From Nematopogon swammerdamellus (taxonomy: Eukaryota; Arthropoda; Insecta; Lepidoptera; Adelidae): a DNA stretch of 64,000 nucleotides. The stretch's first letter is position 1. Each line of letters begins with the position of its first letter. This document shows positions 1 to 10,602 of this stretch, in pieces. The stretch spans positions 24,877,566 through 24,941,565 of the forward strand of contig OX336340.1 of NCBI GenBank assembly GCA_946902875.1, given 5' to 3'. The notes under the pieces were generated by a model. The model saw only the letters and a program-made list of their open reading frames with translations, was not told the origin of the DNA and searched no databases. A program made the translations under genes and the position numbers.

Positions 1-249
1 TATTATCTACGTATATGGAAATGATGAGTAATTCGTAATTTATTTCGACGTTACATCTCACATAACAACACATAATATTATTATATTACATATGTGAGAT
101 GTGAGATTGGCTGTTCCTGAGGCTTTGACATTGAGTACAGCCCTCGGTACAGCCATCCATTTCGGGAGCGATAGATATATATATTTATATATGACCAGTG
201 TGTCCTCCCAATTATGACGTGAAACGTGGACGCTGACGGTCGGTGTTGT

Positions 250-625
250 CCAAAGGTTGAAAGTTGCCCAGCGAGCAATGGAGCGAGCCATGCTGGGAAT
301 ATCGCTACGTGATATGGTGCGTAACGAGGCAATCCGCCGACACACCAAAGTAGTCGATATTGGATACCGGGCTAAGCTCAAGTGGCAGTGGGCTGGGCAC
401 GTCAGCCGAAGAGACGACGACCGTTGGAGTAACCGTGTCCTACACTGGCGGCCGTGGACAGGAAAACGGAGTGTGGGAAGACCACCCAACAGATGGGACG
501 ACGACATCAAGTACGTCGGCGGAAGGCAGTGATTCCGTACCGCTGAAGGCCGGGAGGACTGGAGAAAAATTTTATTGGAGAGGCGTATGTCCAGCAGTGG
601 ACGCTTACACGCTGACTGACTGACA
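250..625 (+). pseudogene. RTE/BovB-like LINE, 3' end of ORF2
   Basis: Translation from about 257 gives the C-terminal tail typical of RTE/BovB ORF2: RAMERAMLGISLRD, KLKWQWAGHVSRR, then GKRSVGRPPNRWDDDIK. A stop at about 530 and a frame change interrupt it, after which EAYVQQWTLTR and a stop close the element near 620. Only the 3' stump is present, as expected for a 5'-truncated LINE. The same 3' end recurs at 28190-28330 and, shorter, at 13925-13982. Bases 1-249 hold nothing I recognise. Confidence 0.85.
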
Positions 626-1656
626 TAATATACTCGTATATATTTATAAAACTATTATATAGGTATATTAAGTATTTTACTTATTTTATTGTAATTTGCC
701 ATTGCATTTTATTTTGCTTTCAATTATTTGAAAATGGGTTAATTTAATTTAATTAATTTTTATTTAATTGACTATAAATTGTTTAAAATTGTGTGTGTAT
801 TTGTTGAATTAACTCTGTAGTTTTTTTTTTCGAGAAATCTGAGTGCATCGACACAGGCGAAAGCCCAGCGGTGCACTCGGGACATCTATCAAAATATGTC
901 GTTTTGCGTTTTCTGTGTCTACTCTTCTCCTCTTTCTTTTCTAAACCATTAGTGATACTAACGTAGACTTCAGAAATTGAAATTGTTTCAATAAACAATT
1001 TGGAATTTAGGTATCAAATATTGTTTTATTTTCTTTTACCACATAATTGCCTTCATAAATAAACCCATGTTGAGTTATCCTAACGAGATGTGAGTTAGCC
1101 AAAAAATAAATTAGACACCACATTGGACATTTCTAGTCAACCGATACGATGTCCTGTGAGTGCGAGCCTTCAATCTACCCGAGTAGTAGGTCGTCTGAAT
1201 GTGTATAAAACACATATGCATTCGTAGCACCTTATCAAAGTAACTAACTTGGTAGTCCTCTCTCTGAACACCACCGTCGTGGTATGCATGAAGGATGTAT
1301 GGAACAAAGTTCTAAACGCCCTCCACTTCGGCGAGAGTTGTCGGCATGTCGCCCACACAAATCATCATAACTGGATACTTCGAAAGAGCGAACTTCCAAT
1401 TTTCCTCTTGAATAAACTCAATGGAAGTGTGTACAGTAAAATATGGTAGGAGTATTCAACAATTTATAAATCAAATATTACCCAATGCCTTTGGAAATAA
1501 ATTAGTTTACATAATAATATGACGTACGGTACGTAAATATTAGAAATAACTTTTGCCCGAACTCCGCCAGCGGTATTGTAGGTTTTCAGCAAAAGTTTAA
1601 AGGAAACTCGCATGTTTTACTCAAGCTTCTCAATTTGAAATTTAGCCTGCGCGATA
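626..1656. other. AT-rich stretch without recognised gene
   Basis: No splice-bounded coding exon or recognised repeat boundary was seen. The short open frames here show no family motif. Confidence 0.5.
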
Positions 1657-2440
1657 CTCGGCTTTTGCCTGCGGCTTCGCTCGCGTGAAATTCATATCTA
1701 AAAAGGAGAAAGTAAGTAAGCACGCCACCGTACCTTTATTTCGGCGCACGGAGCAATTAAGTTTGTATGAGATCCACATCTTAGCGTAACCGGAACTGAA
1801 TTTTATTTATAGCCTATGCTGTGTCACCTATAGTTAAATGTGCTTGTATCATCCAATTCGGATGACCGGTTTAAGAGGCATGGCACAAGAATTATTGAAA
1901 TCGGCACAGAACTTTAGGCTGTAGAGTGGAATATCTATATTCACATACATACATACAGTATACATTTCTAAAAACCGGCCAAGTGCTAGTCGAACTCGCG
2001 CACCGAGGGTTCCGTATCGCCATGTCATGGTTAGCGCCACTCACGCCATCTATGGCGTGTTATGAAATGCTTCATATTATCATGATTAGTTAAAATGCTT
2101 CATACGGCGCGCGCGCATACACTTTTTGGTTTCTTCTATGGGAACCCCGTGAATTTTTTACTTTTTCTTATTTTTATTATTTCTTGTTATATAAACCTAA
2201 CACATATTCTCTGAAAATTTCAACGGGCTACCTATTACGGTTCAAGAGATACAGCCCTCGGACAGAAGGACGGACGGACGGACGGCGTAGGCTTAGTAAT
2301 AGGATCCCGTACCGGATACGGAACCCTAAAAATCATCAGTTTAGTTTTAGTATCATACATAGAGTCTACAAACGCAATATCTTATAAAACAAAGTAACTT
2401 ACTCCGTGACCATCCCTTACAGATTTATTATTAGTATTGA
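1657..2440 (-). mobile_element. Non-autonomous Helitron with nested insertion
   Basis: Read on the minus strand it starts TCAATACTAATAATAAATC at 2440 and ends with the GCGAGCGAAGCCGC...AAAGC block at 1657. These are the termini shared by copies at 10603, 15534, 20059, 32343 and 50354. The terminal CTAG is mutated to CGAG. The copy is interrupted at 1975-2325. Confidence 0.8.
1975..2325. mobile_element. Dispersed element (CCGGCCAAGTG / ACGGAACCC family) with target duplication
   Basis: It begins CCGGCCAAGTGC, contains a GGGTTCCGTA block and a GGACGGACGGACGG microsatellite, and ends ATACGGAACC. CTAAAAA occurs at both junctions (1968-1974 and 2326-2332), an apparent target-site duplication inside the Helitron. 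Relatives: 5010-5380, 21668-21800, 37120-37610, 53563-54110 and 56770-57185. The coding origin is unknown. Confidence 0.7.
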
Positions 2441-2623
2441 TATGATATATTATATATAATAGTCCTCGTAATAGTCTTTATTGGTACACAATCCATCAAT
2501 TGTTCAACCATTCAAAGAAATCCGATCGCTGGCGGAATCGCGGACAAAAGCAAGTGATACAATAAAATTACCAAAGAGATTGCATTACGTTACATAAATC
2601 TGCTGAGAAATTCTGAAGCGTAC

Positions 2624-2715
2624 CTCGCATAAGCCAACAACACTCTCCGCAGCATGGCCTGGTTCTCCCGACCCTCGGTCCCGCAGAACAGCGAGCATCC
2701 CGTGCGGTGCAGGTC
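2624..2715 (-). CDS. TBC1D30: TBC1D30 exon: arginine-finger part of the TBC domain
   Basis: This 92-nt exon has an AG acceptor just above 2715 and a GTACGC donor at 2623-2618. It encodes DLHRTGCSLFCGTEGREN followed by a segment ending LLRRVLLAYA-like (RRVLLAYA plus a split Arg codon). DLHR supplies the D and catalytic R of the TBC IxxDxxR motif; the Arg codon is at 2706-2704. Phase 0 start, phase 2 end. The expected next segment (WNKTVGYCQG in the vertebrate family) is not in the window, so the gene continues leftward. Confidence 0.9.
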
Positions 2716-2784
2716 CTTCAAATATATTCATTCCCTTTGAATGTATATTTGTACTCTCAGAGTGTACATACAATGTAAAAAAAC

Positions 2785-3010
2785 TGTTTTAAAAAACACT
2801 GAACCGACTTAAAAAAAACAACTACTTAAAAGTAAAAATATAAATCATTAAATAATTGAGTTGAAGGCGGTACAAAAGCACAATTAAGGGTTCATCTTCA
2901 GGTGTGCTTTTGTACCGCCTTCTACTCAAAATCAAAATATGATTTAATACTTTTTAGGGTTTTGAAGTCGGTTCAATGTTTTTTTTAAATAGTTTTTTTA
3001 TTTCACTCTT
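2785..3010. mobile_element. Fold-back MITE-like element
   Basis: The ends carry AAACTGTTTTAAAAAA...GAACCGACTT and the inverse AAGTCGGTTCAATG...AAATAGTTTTTTT. The middle holds an inverted GAAGGCGGTACAAAAGCAC pair. A relative sits at 22030-22255. Downstream to 3640 are two direct copies of GGTCTGATGATGGA (about 3396 and 3529) and another GAAAGTCGGTTGAAAC end, so a larger composite element is possible. Confidence 0.55.
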
Positions 3011-3180
3011 TTTTGTAATATCACATAATATTAAAATCGGTTGACGGGAAGTGGGTGATTGAAAAATTGCTTAGTGTGAAAGTGTTCATCCCTTAATTTG
3101 CCACACTTAGGGGTGGTATTCTTTAAAAAATTATGAAAGGACCACCCCTGAGATATACCTTACTCATGAAAAAAATTGGT

Positions 3181-3358
3181 TGTCTGTAAAGTCGGTTTAC
3201 GGACGATAGTTTTACGTGATAACGTCATGCCGATTGTGCCTCTCTATCGCTTGTTACGCGCTCTCGCTTGCACACACAGGCTCAGATGGAACGTGACACT
3301 TTTTCGTGCGTACAGCCGGTGTTCATCAATTTATAAGACGTGACGTCATCACGTCAAA
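3181..3358 (-). repeat. Dispersed repeat containing TGACGTGATGACGTCACG
   Basis: On the minus strand it reads from a palindromic GACGTGATGACGTCACGTC box through CACGTTCCATCT and GCAAGCGAGAGCGCG to TCGGTTTACGGACGATAG. Other copies: 33003-33135 and 33878-34200 on the plus strand. No coding content. Bases 3640-3996 beyond it show nothing recognisable. Confidence 0.6.
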
Positions 3359-3996
3359 AAGAATCATAAAATCGGCTGAGAATTGGCGGAGAAATCAGGT
3401 CTGATGATGGAGTCAGGACGTGGACAGTGGGACTCTTCAACCGTTACTAGTAACTCCCTCGAGTTTGGGCTCATTTGGTTGGTTTGGCCGAGTGTCCCAT
3501 ACTTCTACTAATACACTTGGGGACGAAGGTCTGATGATGGAATCAGGAGGTGGGTAGTGGAAACATACACACAAAAAAAATTCAGACCAATTGATTACCT
3601 CCTTCTTTTTGAAAGTCGGTTGAAACATATAAAAAAAAATGTTTTTAATCCTTCGTTTGACCTATCAGTGAAAAGGGAGCGTAATTAATAGAATATATTT
3701 TATAGTTTTAAAATGCATAGTTTAAAATATAATAGAGAAAATATAAAAAAAATCGAACATAGGTAATTCTAGTCTAGGCGTTCTTTCTTAGTATTATGGT
3801 TTGACCATCACTTTAGTGAGGGCAATTATTGAGTTCGTACGGGCCCGTCCTTACGCTAGTAATATATAAGTCAATGCTCCTTTAGGCTAAGCTGGCAGAG
3901 AGACAGTCAAACAGACAGATGGACAACGGAGTTTCATCATACCAACCACCAATTTGTTTGGTCAATCGTTTGCTACGGAAGCATAACAACAGTACT

Positions 3997-4243
3997 ACCT
4001 GGTTATTTTAAGAAAGGGATTGAAAATGGCGGCGTTCTTGTTTGCCTCTCGCTCACACAGTATTGCCGTCTAAAGAAAATAAAGCAACTGTTCGAATAAA
4101 AAAATACACAACGCAAATAAAATTGCGTGCCGACTGTACAGATGTAAAACGCCGCCGCCATTTTCAATCCCTTTCTTTAAATAACCAGGTTATACAGCTA
4201 TAAAACGCCGCCATTTTCAATCCCTTTCTTTAAATAACCAGGT
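3997..4243. mobile_element. MITE with ACCTGGTTATTT termini beside an exon
   Basis: The left end is ACCTGGTTATTTTAAGAAAG with GGGATTGAAAATGGCGGCG; the inverted copy ends near 4189, and a second partial inverted end occupies 4196-4243. The right edge lies 9 bases from the last base of the TBC1D30 exon at 4253, inside the intron. A single end of the same family occurs near 33352. Confidence 0.65.
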
Positions 4244-4252
4244 CATAAGTAC

Positions 4253-4378
4253 CTTGACGATCTGCGCGCCGAGCTCGCTGTCGTCAGGATGCGCCGTTCC
4301 CCGGAAGCTGGCCCGCTCCGCCGCCGGCCAGTCCACGCCGCGCACCGCCAGATGGCGTTCCGCTAGTGTCAGCCATAG
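4253..4378 (-). CDS. TBC1D30: TBC1D30 exon: N-terminal TBC segment
   Basis: This 126-nt, 42-codon exon has phase 0 on both sides, a TTTTCAG acceptor above 4378 and a GTACTT donor below 4253. It encodes LWLTLAERHLAVRGVDW, then HPDDSELGAQIVK. With the upstream exon it completes the RxxxW motif (RKK|LW); with the downstream exon it forms IVK|DLHR, so the IxxDxxR motif is split by the intron. GC content is much higher than in the flanking repeats. Strong match to the TBC1D30 family. Confidence 0.92.
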
Positions 4379-4460
4379 CTGAAAACAGTTTCCACATATT
4401 CAGACGGGTGGATTAGAAAAACATGCCGGTCAAGTATGAACGCACTTCATGCGCCGAGGT

Positions 4461-4710
4461 ATTTTTTTTATAGAAAGCGCGAAATGTTGCGCCGAGCCAC
4501 CAATAAGGTGTCTAACGACGCCCATGGACATTCGAACGTACGCGAGGGTTGCGAATGCCATGCCGGTCTGACAAGTGCCCATTCACGCCTCTCTTGAAGG
4601 GCCGGAGACTATATTTGGGGGAAATATGTGGGCAGGGAGGGCGTTCCAGAGTTTACCAGTTCTGTGGGGGAAAGATCTGCAGAACCGATTGGTACACGTA
4701 CGTATCCACG
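4461..4710 (-). pseudogene. CR1/Jockey-like LINE ORF2 C-terminus and 3' end
   Basis: The minus-strand reading gives SVLQIFPPQNW-type remnants of the RFCRSF...KLWNALP block, then GRHGIRNPRV and a stop, followed by a 3' UTR ending TTCTATAAAAAAAA. Frameshifts are present. Better-preserved relatives: 40624-40975 (+) and 52137-52403 (-). Confidence 0.8.
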
Positions 4711-5009
4711 GTAAGTCAAGGTCCAGCGTATAGGCACAGATTACTTAATAGTTACTTATACAGTATAGGGATGCAAACTCTGCTCAGTGCTCTTTGTGCG
4801 GAGGTCGTACATAATTTGTTATTTCAGATTTTCAACTATGACTATAAGAATAAAAATCTGACTTTGTTTATAATTTTTAATCTATCTATTATAATTTATT
4901 TAACTCTTTAATAGCTCTGGGTCTCTCCGTTTAGAAGGTAAAGGGCCCTGATATACAGACAGACAGACGGAAAGACAGATGGGCAAAGAGAATATTAAGT
5001 TCCGTAATC

Positions 5010-5380
5010 GTACGGGACCCTATTAATAAACCTACGCTGTATGTCCGTCCGTCTGTCCTACCTTTAGAGAGGGCTGTATCTTTTGAACCCTAATAGGCAG
5101 CAGATTCAAATTTTCACAGAACATGTGTTATTATGGCGGATATACTAACAAATTATTAAAAATATGTAAAAAAATAAGTGGTCTCCATACAAGAAACATG
5201 TTTTTTTATTTGTTTTTTTTTTTGGGTTTATCATAAAAACTTTAATAGATACAAGCATCATACTTGGTGTGATTAAAGTATGAACTCTAAAGTAAAACAA
5301 CAAATATAATAAAAACCGGCCAATTACGCGGTGCAACGGAACCCTCGGTGCTCGAGGCCGACTCACACTTGGACGGTTTT
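5010..5380 (-). repeat. CCGGCCAAGTG-family element, degenerate
   Basis: Contains GGGCTGTATCTTTTGAACC, TTTTCACAGAACATGTGTTA, a (CTGT)n-like stretch and, near the right end, AAAACCGGCCAATTACG with ACGGAACCCTCGGTG. It is internally rearranged compared with 56770-57185. Confidence 0.6.
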
Positions 5381-5559
5381 CAAATTTTAGCACGTTGCAT
5401 AATTCCAAAAAATTATCTAAATCAAAATGATGAATGGTGCTGGAATACTTCGATCGACCTCTTAATCTCATGGAAAGTTCGAACACAGATTAAATTAAGA
5501 AGAATGATGTGGATGGCGCTTACAATATATTCCGATCTGTCTATATTGAGAAATTAAAT

Positions 5560-5730
5560 TGTTGTTTATTGTTTATTTATTCTCTCTTGGCAGTACACTG
5601 CGCTCATATTTGTCATATTTACATTGTAACATTCCGCCAGTTCGATTATTTTAACACAGCGAAGAAGAACTGACAAGAAACTTCACAGGATTTTTTTTCA
5701 ATGCGCACTTTAGTCTACTTTACAAAAATG
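5560..5730. repeat. Dispersed LINE-tail-like repeat
   Basis: A segment with TTGGCAGTACACTGCGCTCA and ACATTCCGCCAGTTCGATTA recurs at 27860-27975. The TTTATTGTTTATTTATT start suggests a 3' UTR in minus orientation. Family not determined. Confidence 0.45.
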
Positions 5731-5792
5731 TTTGCCACTATCTAAACACGCATGTGCTGATTTATGACAGATTTTTTTTTATTTTTTTTTAT

Positions 5793-6105
5793 TGAAACTG
5801 ACACGGTTGGCTACATCACCTACAACATCCGTGATGTCAGCCCATAACACCGGGTTGAACTTGGTGCCACGTCAGCGCTTCCCTTCAGTCGTGCCGGCTA
5901 CACTGAACTGGACGGAAAACACAAACTATTTACATAGCCGTTTCGACCGACCTTTCATTCAGTGCGGTGGTACCAACCCGGGCGGGTTAAACCCTACCAC
6001 CTAGTTATATAAGAAGGGAGTCACATCCCTTAGTCGCCTTTTACGACATGCACGGGGAGAGATGCAGTGGGGCTATTCTTTTAAAGTACCGGCCCCACAC
6101 GGTAC
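5793..6105 (-). mobile_element. SINE with GGGGCCGGTAC head and GACACGGTTGG tail
   Basis: On the minus strand: head GTGTGGGGCCGGTACTTTAA with a CGTAAAAGGCGACTAAGGGA block, shared core (CTAGGTGGTAGGG...GGTTGGTACCACCGCACTG), tail ending CAACCGTGTCAGTTTC and an A-rich 3' end (T-run at 5770-5790). The same head/tail type occurs at 26850-27165 (+), 54160-54478 (-) and 63772-64000 (-). Confidence 0.8.
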
Positions 6106-6264
6106 AATACCTACAATATATACGCGGTACACACGGTACAATAGATGCGGCAATTCATGACCAACTGAAAATTAGATAGGGTTTTCTTGTGTCTTAACAG
6201 GTGGTAGCGTATTGAAATCTAGGCACCAAAGCCCTAAATGACTGACTCAAAATGACTCAGAAAA

Positions 6265-6372
6265 TAAATGACTCAGTTTTTTTTTTCTTATTTTTCCCTG
6301 GGTAGTCATAAACTGGCCTACTCCCTGGTTCCCGCTTGACGTTGAGTTTTGGGACACGTTGTATGTAAATAT
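6265..6372. mobile_element. Half copy of the TGTCCCAAAAC-terminal MITE
   Basis: CCCTGGGTAGTCATAAACTG through GTTGAGTTTTGGGACA matches one arm of the complete element at 18395-18782. The other arm is missing. The stretch 6106-6264 shows nothing else. Confidence 0.65.
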
Positions 6373-6439
6373 AGAGAAGTAGTAAAAGGTGAACGTACAC
6401 CAACACACATGTATATTAACAATTTTCGCTACTTCTTAC

Positions 6440-6792
6440 AAAAGGGAGCGTGTCTGTATGTATGTTTAAGGTAAACTCCGGAACTACTGAACAAATTTTG
6501 ATGCGGTTTGCACCACTGGAAATAGTAGTTCTTGAGGCCCACTATAGGCTATATACTATCACGCTAAATAGCCTTAGGGCTGAGCAGTGTCAAATAAAGT
6601 ATTTAGTGCCGTATGGAAAGAGGAGAGAAGGACGGAGGGCAGTGAGGGGGCGGGAAGAGAGGAGGCGAGGGAGGGAAGGAGGGGGACGGAGAGAATATAA
6701 AAGAAGTGATCGTTTATTATCATAATATTTGCGTTTAAATCGGATTTGCTGTGAAACCGAGTTTACCGCGAGCGAAGCCGCGGGCAAGAGCT
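6440..6792 (+). mobile_element. Probable Helitron-like element with homopurine insert
   Basis: It ends in the Lepidoptera Helitron 3' block GCGAGCGAAGCCGCGGGC followed by AAGAGCT. The 5' half (GTCTGTATGTATGTTTAAGG...ACTCCGGAACTACTGAAC) differs from the AATACTAATAAT family. Bases about 6614-6710 are almost all A and G. The 5' boundary is not clear. Bases 6793-7255 hold no recognised feature. Confidence 0.5.
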
Positions 6793-7255
6793 ATTACTCT
6801 ATAAACACAGGTAGGAAACTTGAAAACTTGCTTCCAATCAATGTGTTTTTTTTTTCTTTGTTAAAATGTTGTTCTTTCAGAACTCTTTCTACAATTTCTC
6901 TAGAATGTTATTCCAATCTCATTTTTTATTTATTAAAAACGACGACATTTTCCGAATTTTCGCAACATATCACGGTCTGCTATTTCGCATTGCGACACGT
7001 CTATTTCGCCTGTTCCAGTTTAGGTAATGTCGGTTTGGCACGACATCCCAAACACTCAACATTGTAACATTCGTAGCTCGTAGGCGACCTGTTAATTAGG
7101 TTACAAGCTCTACAGAGGATAAATGTATTAGTGGTTATGCTAATCAATGTAATTCAGTAAGGAGATAATGTATATTTCATAATAGTAAAAGAATACATAA
7201 CAGTCTTCATCGAAATCGATGCTACACAAATTATAGATATACCGCACTATATATA

Positions 7256-7647
7256 AGGTGTTTCGTTAGTCATGTCAATAACTTCGGGAGGGTTACATAC
7301 ACACTCAAATAAACAGGTTACGCAAAAAAAATTATATGTTTTTAGCATTACTTTTCGAGAAATTTAACAAAAAATGTTTGCTACCTAAACATTAAACTGT
7401 GTGTAACAGTAGGTAACATGCATTGTACGGAGTCAATGACCGTACTATGTTCTATATGTATAACAGCTGTTTGTTGTAAGTGAGTCACAAGGTCACTATG
7501 ATTGATTTTTACAGCTACTTATTTGATTTTATTTTTTTGTTAGGAGAAAAAATGCTCGTATAAACATATGTTTTTTTTTGCGCAAAGTGTTTGTTTGAGT
7601 GCGTATGTAACCCTCCCGAAGTTATTGACATGACTAACGAAACACCT
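7256..7647. mobile_element. TA-flanked MITE with long terminal inverted repeats
   Basis: The ends AGGTGTTTCGTTAGTCATGT and ACATGACTAACGAAACACCT are inverted copies; the arms match over roughly 60 bases, including AACTTCGGGAGGGTTACATA. TA flanks both sides (7254-7255, 7648-7649), as expected for a Tc1/mariner-type target. No transposase. Bases 7660-7948 are non-coding with short CATCTAATTCATCTCAAG-type repeats. Confidence 0.85.
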
Positions 7648-7948
7648 TATATATAAATTATCGCACTACACTATTTCTCAATCTATCTTTCATTGTAACT
7701 CTAAACATACTCCTCAATGCGCGCATTTCCACAGCATTTATCCTGCTTTCATGCTTCGTCTGCCATCCCCAAAATAAGTTAATACAAATTATAGATTACA
7801 GTTAGTTTATTAAGGCAAGCACTGCCATGGCACTGCTAGTTCCGCAAAGAGCTGCCATGGCACCTAGTTCACCAAAGCACTGCCATTCTAATATAACTAA
7901 TTCATCTCAAGCATCTAGGTCATCTAATTCATCTCAAGAATCGCATAC

Positions 7949-8100
7949 CTTCTTGCGGAAGTGATGTGGCACACCGGCCGGAAGTCGCGCGACTAGCCGC
8001 ATGGCGTGCAGCCACTGCGAGAAGCCTCCCTCCCCCTCCCCCGCCGCGCCGCCCGCGCCCGCCGCCGGAGACACGCTGAACCGTGCGCTGCTGTCCCCGC
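7949..8100 (-). CDS. TBC1D30: TBC1D30 exon: region preceding and entering the TBC domain
   Basis: 152 nt, CTTCCGCAG acceptor above 8100, GTATGC donor below 7949; enters in phase 1 and leaves in phase 0. It encodes GDSSARFSVSP, a Gly/Ala/Glu-rich stretch, then FSQWLHAMRLVARLPAGV and a final FRKK. This aligns with the vertebrate TBC1D30 region KFTLEP...WYDALKAVARLSTGIP...RRK. Its acceptor follows a 26.6-kb intron from 34715 and abuts a minisatellite. The same phase would accept the candidate alternative first exon at 23070-23127. Confidence 0.92.
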
Positions 8101-8109
8101 CTGCGGAAG

Positions 8110-8815
8110 AATATACCCTCGTTATACCTTGACCTTGGCTCGTCATACCTCGATATAGACTGAACGTAGAAACACATACCCTCATTGTAACTTGACCTTG
8201 GGGTCGTCATACCTTTATATAGACTAAAAGCAGAAACACATACCCTCATTGTAACTTGACATTGGGGTCGTCATACCTTGATATAGGCTAAAAGCAGAAA
8301 CCAATACCCTCATTGTAACTTGACCTTGGGGTCGTCATATCTTGACATAGACTAAAAGCAGAAACAAATGCCCTCATTGTAACTTGCACTTGGGCTACAG
8401 ACTGAAAGTAGAAACACATAGATACCCTCATTGTTACTTGACATTGGGGGTCATCATACCTTGATATAGACTAAAAGCAGAAACCAATACCCTCATTGTA
8501 ACTTGACCTTGGGGTCGTCATACCTTGATATAGACTAAAAGCAGAAACAAATACCCTCATTGTAACATGACCTTGGGGTCGTCATATCTTGACATAGACT
8601 AAAAGCAGGAACAAATGCCCTCATTGTAACTTGCACTTGGGCTACAGACTGAAAATAGAAACACATAGATACCCTCATTGTTACTTGAAATTGGGGGTCG
8701 TCATACCTTGATATAGACTAAAAGCAGAAACAAATACCCTCATTGTAACTTGACCACGGGGTCGTCATACCTTGATATAGACTAAAAGCAGAAAGATATA
8801 ATATCATCATTGTAA
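8110..8815. repeat. Minisatellite, about 64-bp unit with higher-order pattern
   Basis: Around eleven tandem units of the form ACCCTCATTGTAACTTGACC...GTCATACC...ATAGACTAAAAGCAGAAAC. Short units (GCACTTGGGCTACAGACTG version) start near 8370 and 8618, 248 bp apart, and are followed by the same variant order, showing a roughly 250-bp higher-order repeat. Confidence 0.9.
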
Positions 8816-8844
8816 CAATGATGTTGGGCTCGTCACACGGCACG

Positions 8845-8950
8845 TCCAATGGGAAGCACTGGCATGGGACCTAGCTCACCATGGTGTTATGGGCTGACAT
8901 CACGGGTAATATTATCTGATGTACCCAATCGTGTAATTTTTTATAAAAAA
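8845..8950 (+). mobile_element. SINE 3' fragment (GACACGGTTGG tail type)
   Basis: GGGAAGCACTGGCATGG...CACCATGGTGTTATGGGCTG ACATCACGGG then ATTTTTTATAAAAAAA. Only the tail is present. The following 8951-9420 is non-coding with no recognised element. Confidence 0.7.
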
Positions 8951-9420
8951 ACACGTGTACACGTATATTGCGTGCGTGTGGTCCCAAGAGGTTTTGAGGA
9001 AGAAAAAAAACATTTGGATCTTCTGTAAATATAAATAAAATCTCATTAGCCACGGACGCGAAAAACACCAGCTGGCGTTAGAATTATCGATAATTACGTT
9101 TCGGACCGAAGCAGAAGTTCGATTACAACACAAATGAGAATGGCGAGTGAAGTTGAAGCACAATCTCCGGTCGAACGGATTGCTATGCCTTCAGAGACAT
9201 TATTAGGGTAGAAAAGGCATAATATGAATAAGTGAATAACGTTTTTTTCTAATAGTGTGAACAAAGACGAACCTATTATTGCAACCTGAAATTAAATGAA
9301 AATGAGTGAAATAACATATGAAAAATATTTATTTTCTCCTCTAAACATTTGAATGAAACGGACTTAGCAATTTGTTGGTTGCAACATTATGTTTTGCAGC
9401 GCTGCAGCGCTGGTTTTAAG

Positions 9421-10015
9421 TTGGCCGATTGGGTGCTTGTGCACTAGACGTTAACGCGACGGCAACGACCACGGCACGGTATCAGTGGACACACAAATGT
9501 ATGAAATTACTTCCAAGGGGTTGCCCTTCCGTCCATTTATTAGTGCGAACCGTGCCAGCCAATGAACATTCGGATTGCGGAGTTGCTGATGCCGCGCGGG
9601 CCAGCCAGGCAGTGAAGGCATGACATCACCGTTGCATTCGCCAACGACAGTAAGGTTAAGTTACGGTGTTTCATACATTTTATCTCCACAGCTGATGTGC
9701 CGTGGTCATGCCGTGGTCGCGTGCCGTGGCTGTGCCGTGGTCGTGCCGCCGTGGTCGTGCCGCCGTGGTCGTGCCGCCGTGGTCGTGCCGCCGTGGTCGT
9801 GCCGCCGTGGTCGTGCCGCCGTGGTCGTTCCGCCGTGGTCGTGCCGCCGTGGTCGTGCCGCCGTGGTCGTGCCGCCGTGGTCGTGGCGCCGTGGTCGTGC
9901 CGCCGTGGTCGTGCCGCCGTGGTCGTGCCGCCGTGGTCGTGGCGCCGTGGTCGTGCCGCCGTGGTCGTGCCGCCGTGGTCGTGCCGTGGTCGTGCAGTGT
10001 CGTTACATGGATGTT
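9421..10015. repeat. Fold-back dispersed repeat carrying a 14-bp GC-rich minisatellite
   Basis: The left arm (9421-9520: GATTGGGTGC...GACGGCAACGACCACGGCACGG...CACAAATGTATGAAA) and right arm (from TTTCATACATTTTATCTCCA at 9669) are inverted relatives. Similar sequences sit at 14630-14720 and 15195-15290. Inside, 9697-9995 is about twenty tandem copies of GTGGTCGTGCCGCC. The long frames through it are repeat artefacts. Bases 10016-10602 are non-coding and AT-rich. Confidence 0.8.
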
Positions 10016-10602
10016 AGGAGTCGGGAAAGATATTCCCCGGGGCCCATTCCACACATTTGCATTGCGACATTAGAGCGATAGTACTTAAGAAGTTACAGAT
10101 ATATTTCTGTCTCTGTCACACTTGTGGACTCACGTAAATTTTATCAATACGTGTGTTACAAGCCGTCTTATGAATATTGTGTGCAACATGCACACAATTT
10201 TCATTAAACGGCTCGTACGTAACACACGATGAAATAAATTGTATGTATGGCAATACCACCTTATTATTCCTTGCGCTACCTCGATTTATCTGTTAGCTTT
10301 CATCTGCGATGAAGTTGCTATACATATGTACGGGTATTTGTATTTATACAAGTACACACACAGATTACTCTTTTTAGGATTTGCTCTGAAAATAACTAAT
10401 CCCTATCTACAGCGTCATATGAAAGAATGGCAATTTAACACGCGTATTCATAAATCTCTACTAACCTTTTTAGGTCATAATCAGTGAGTATAAAGAGATA
10501 ATTTTTCAAGCTTACAACGAGTTGAGTAAGCTCTGAGCTATATCACAAATCATAATCCGATTCTTTTCGGTAAATGCCGAGTTATATTATGAGTAGAGTA
10601 TC

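Noticed and set aside
9620..10081. 153-residue frame rich in PPWSCRRGRA repeats
   Set aside because: It is a translation of a 14-bp minisatellite that is open in all forward frames and also in reverse; there is no gene context.
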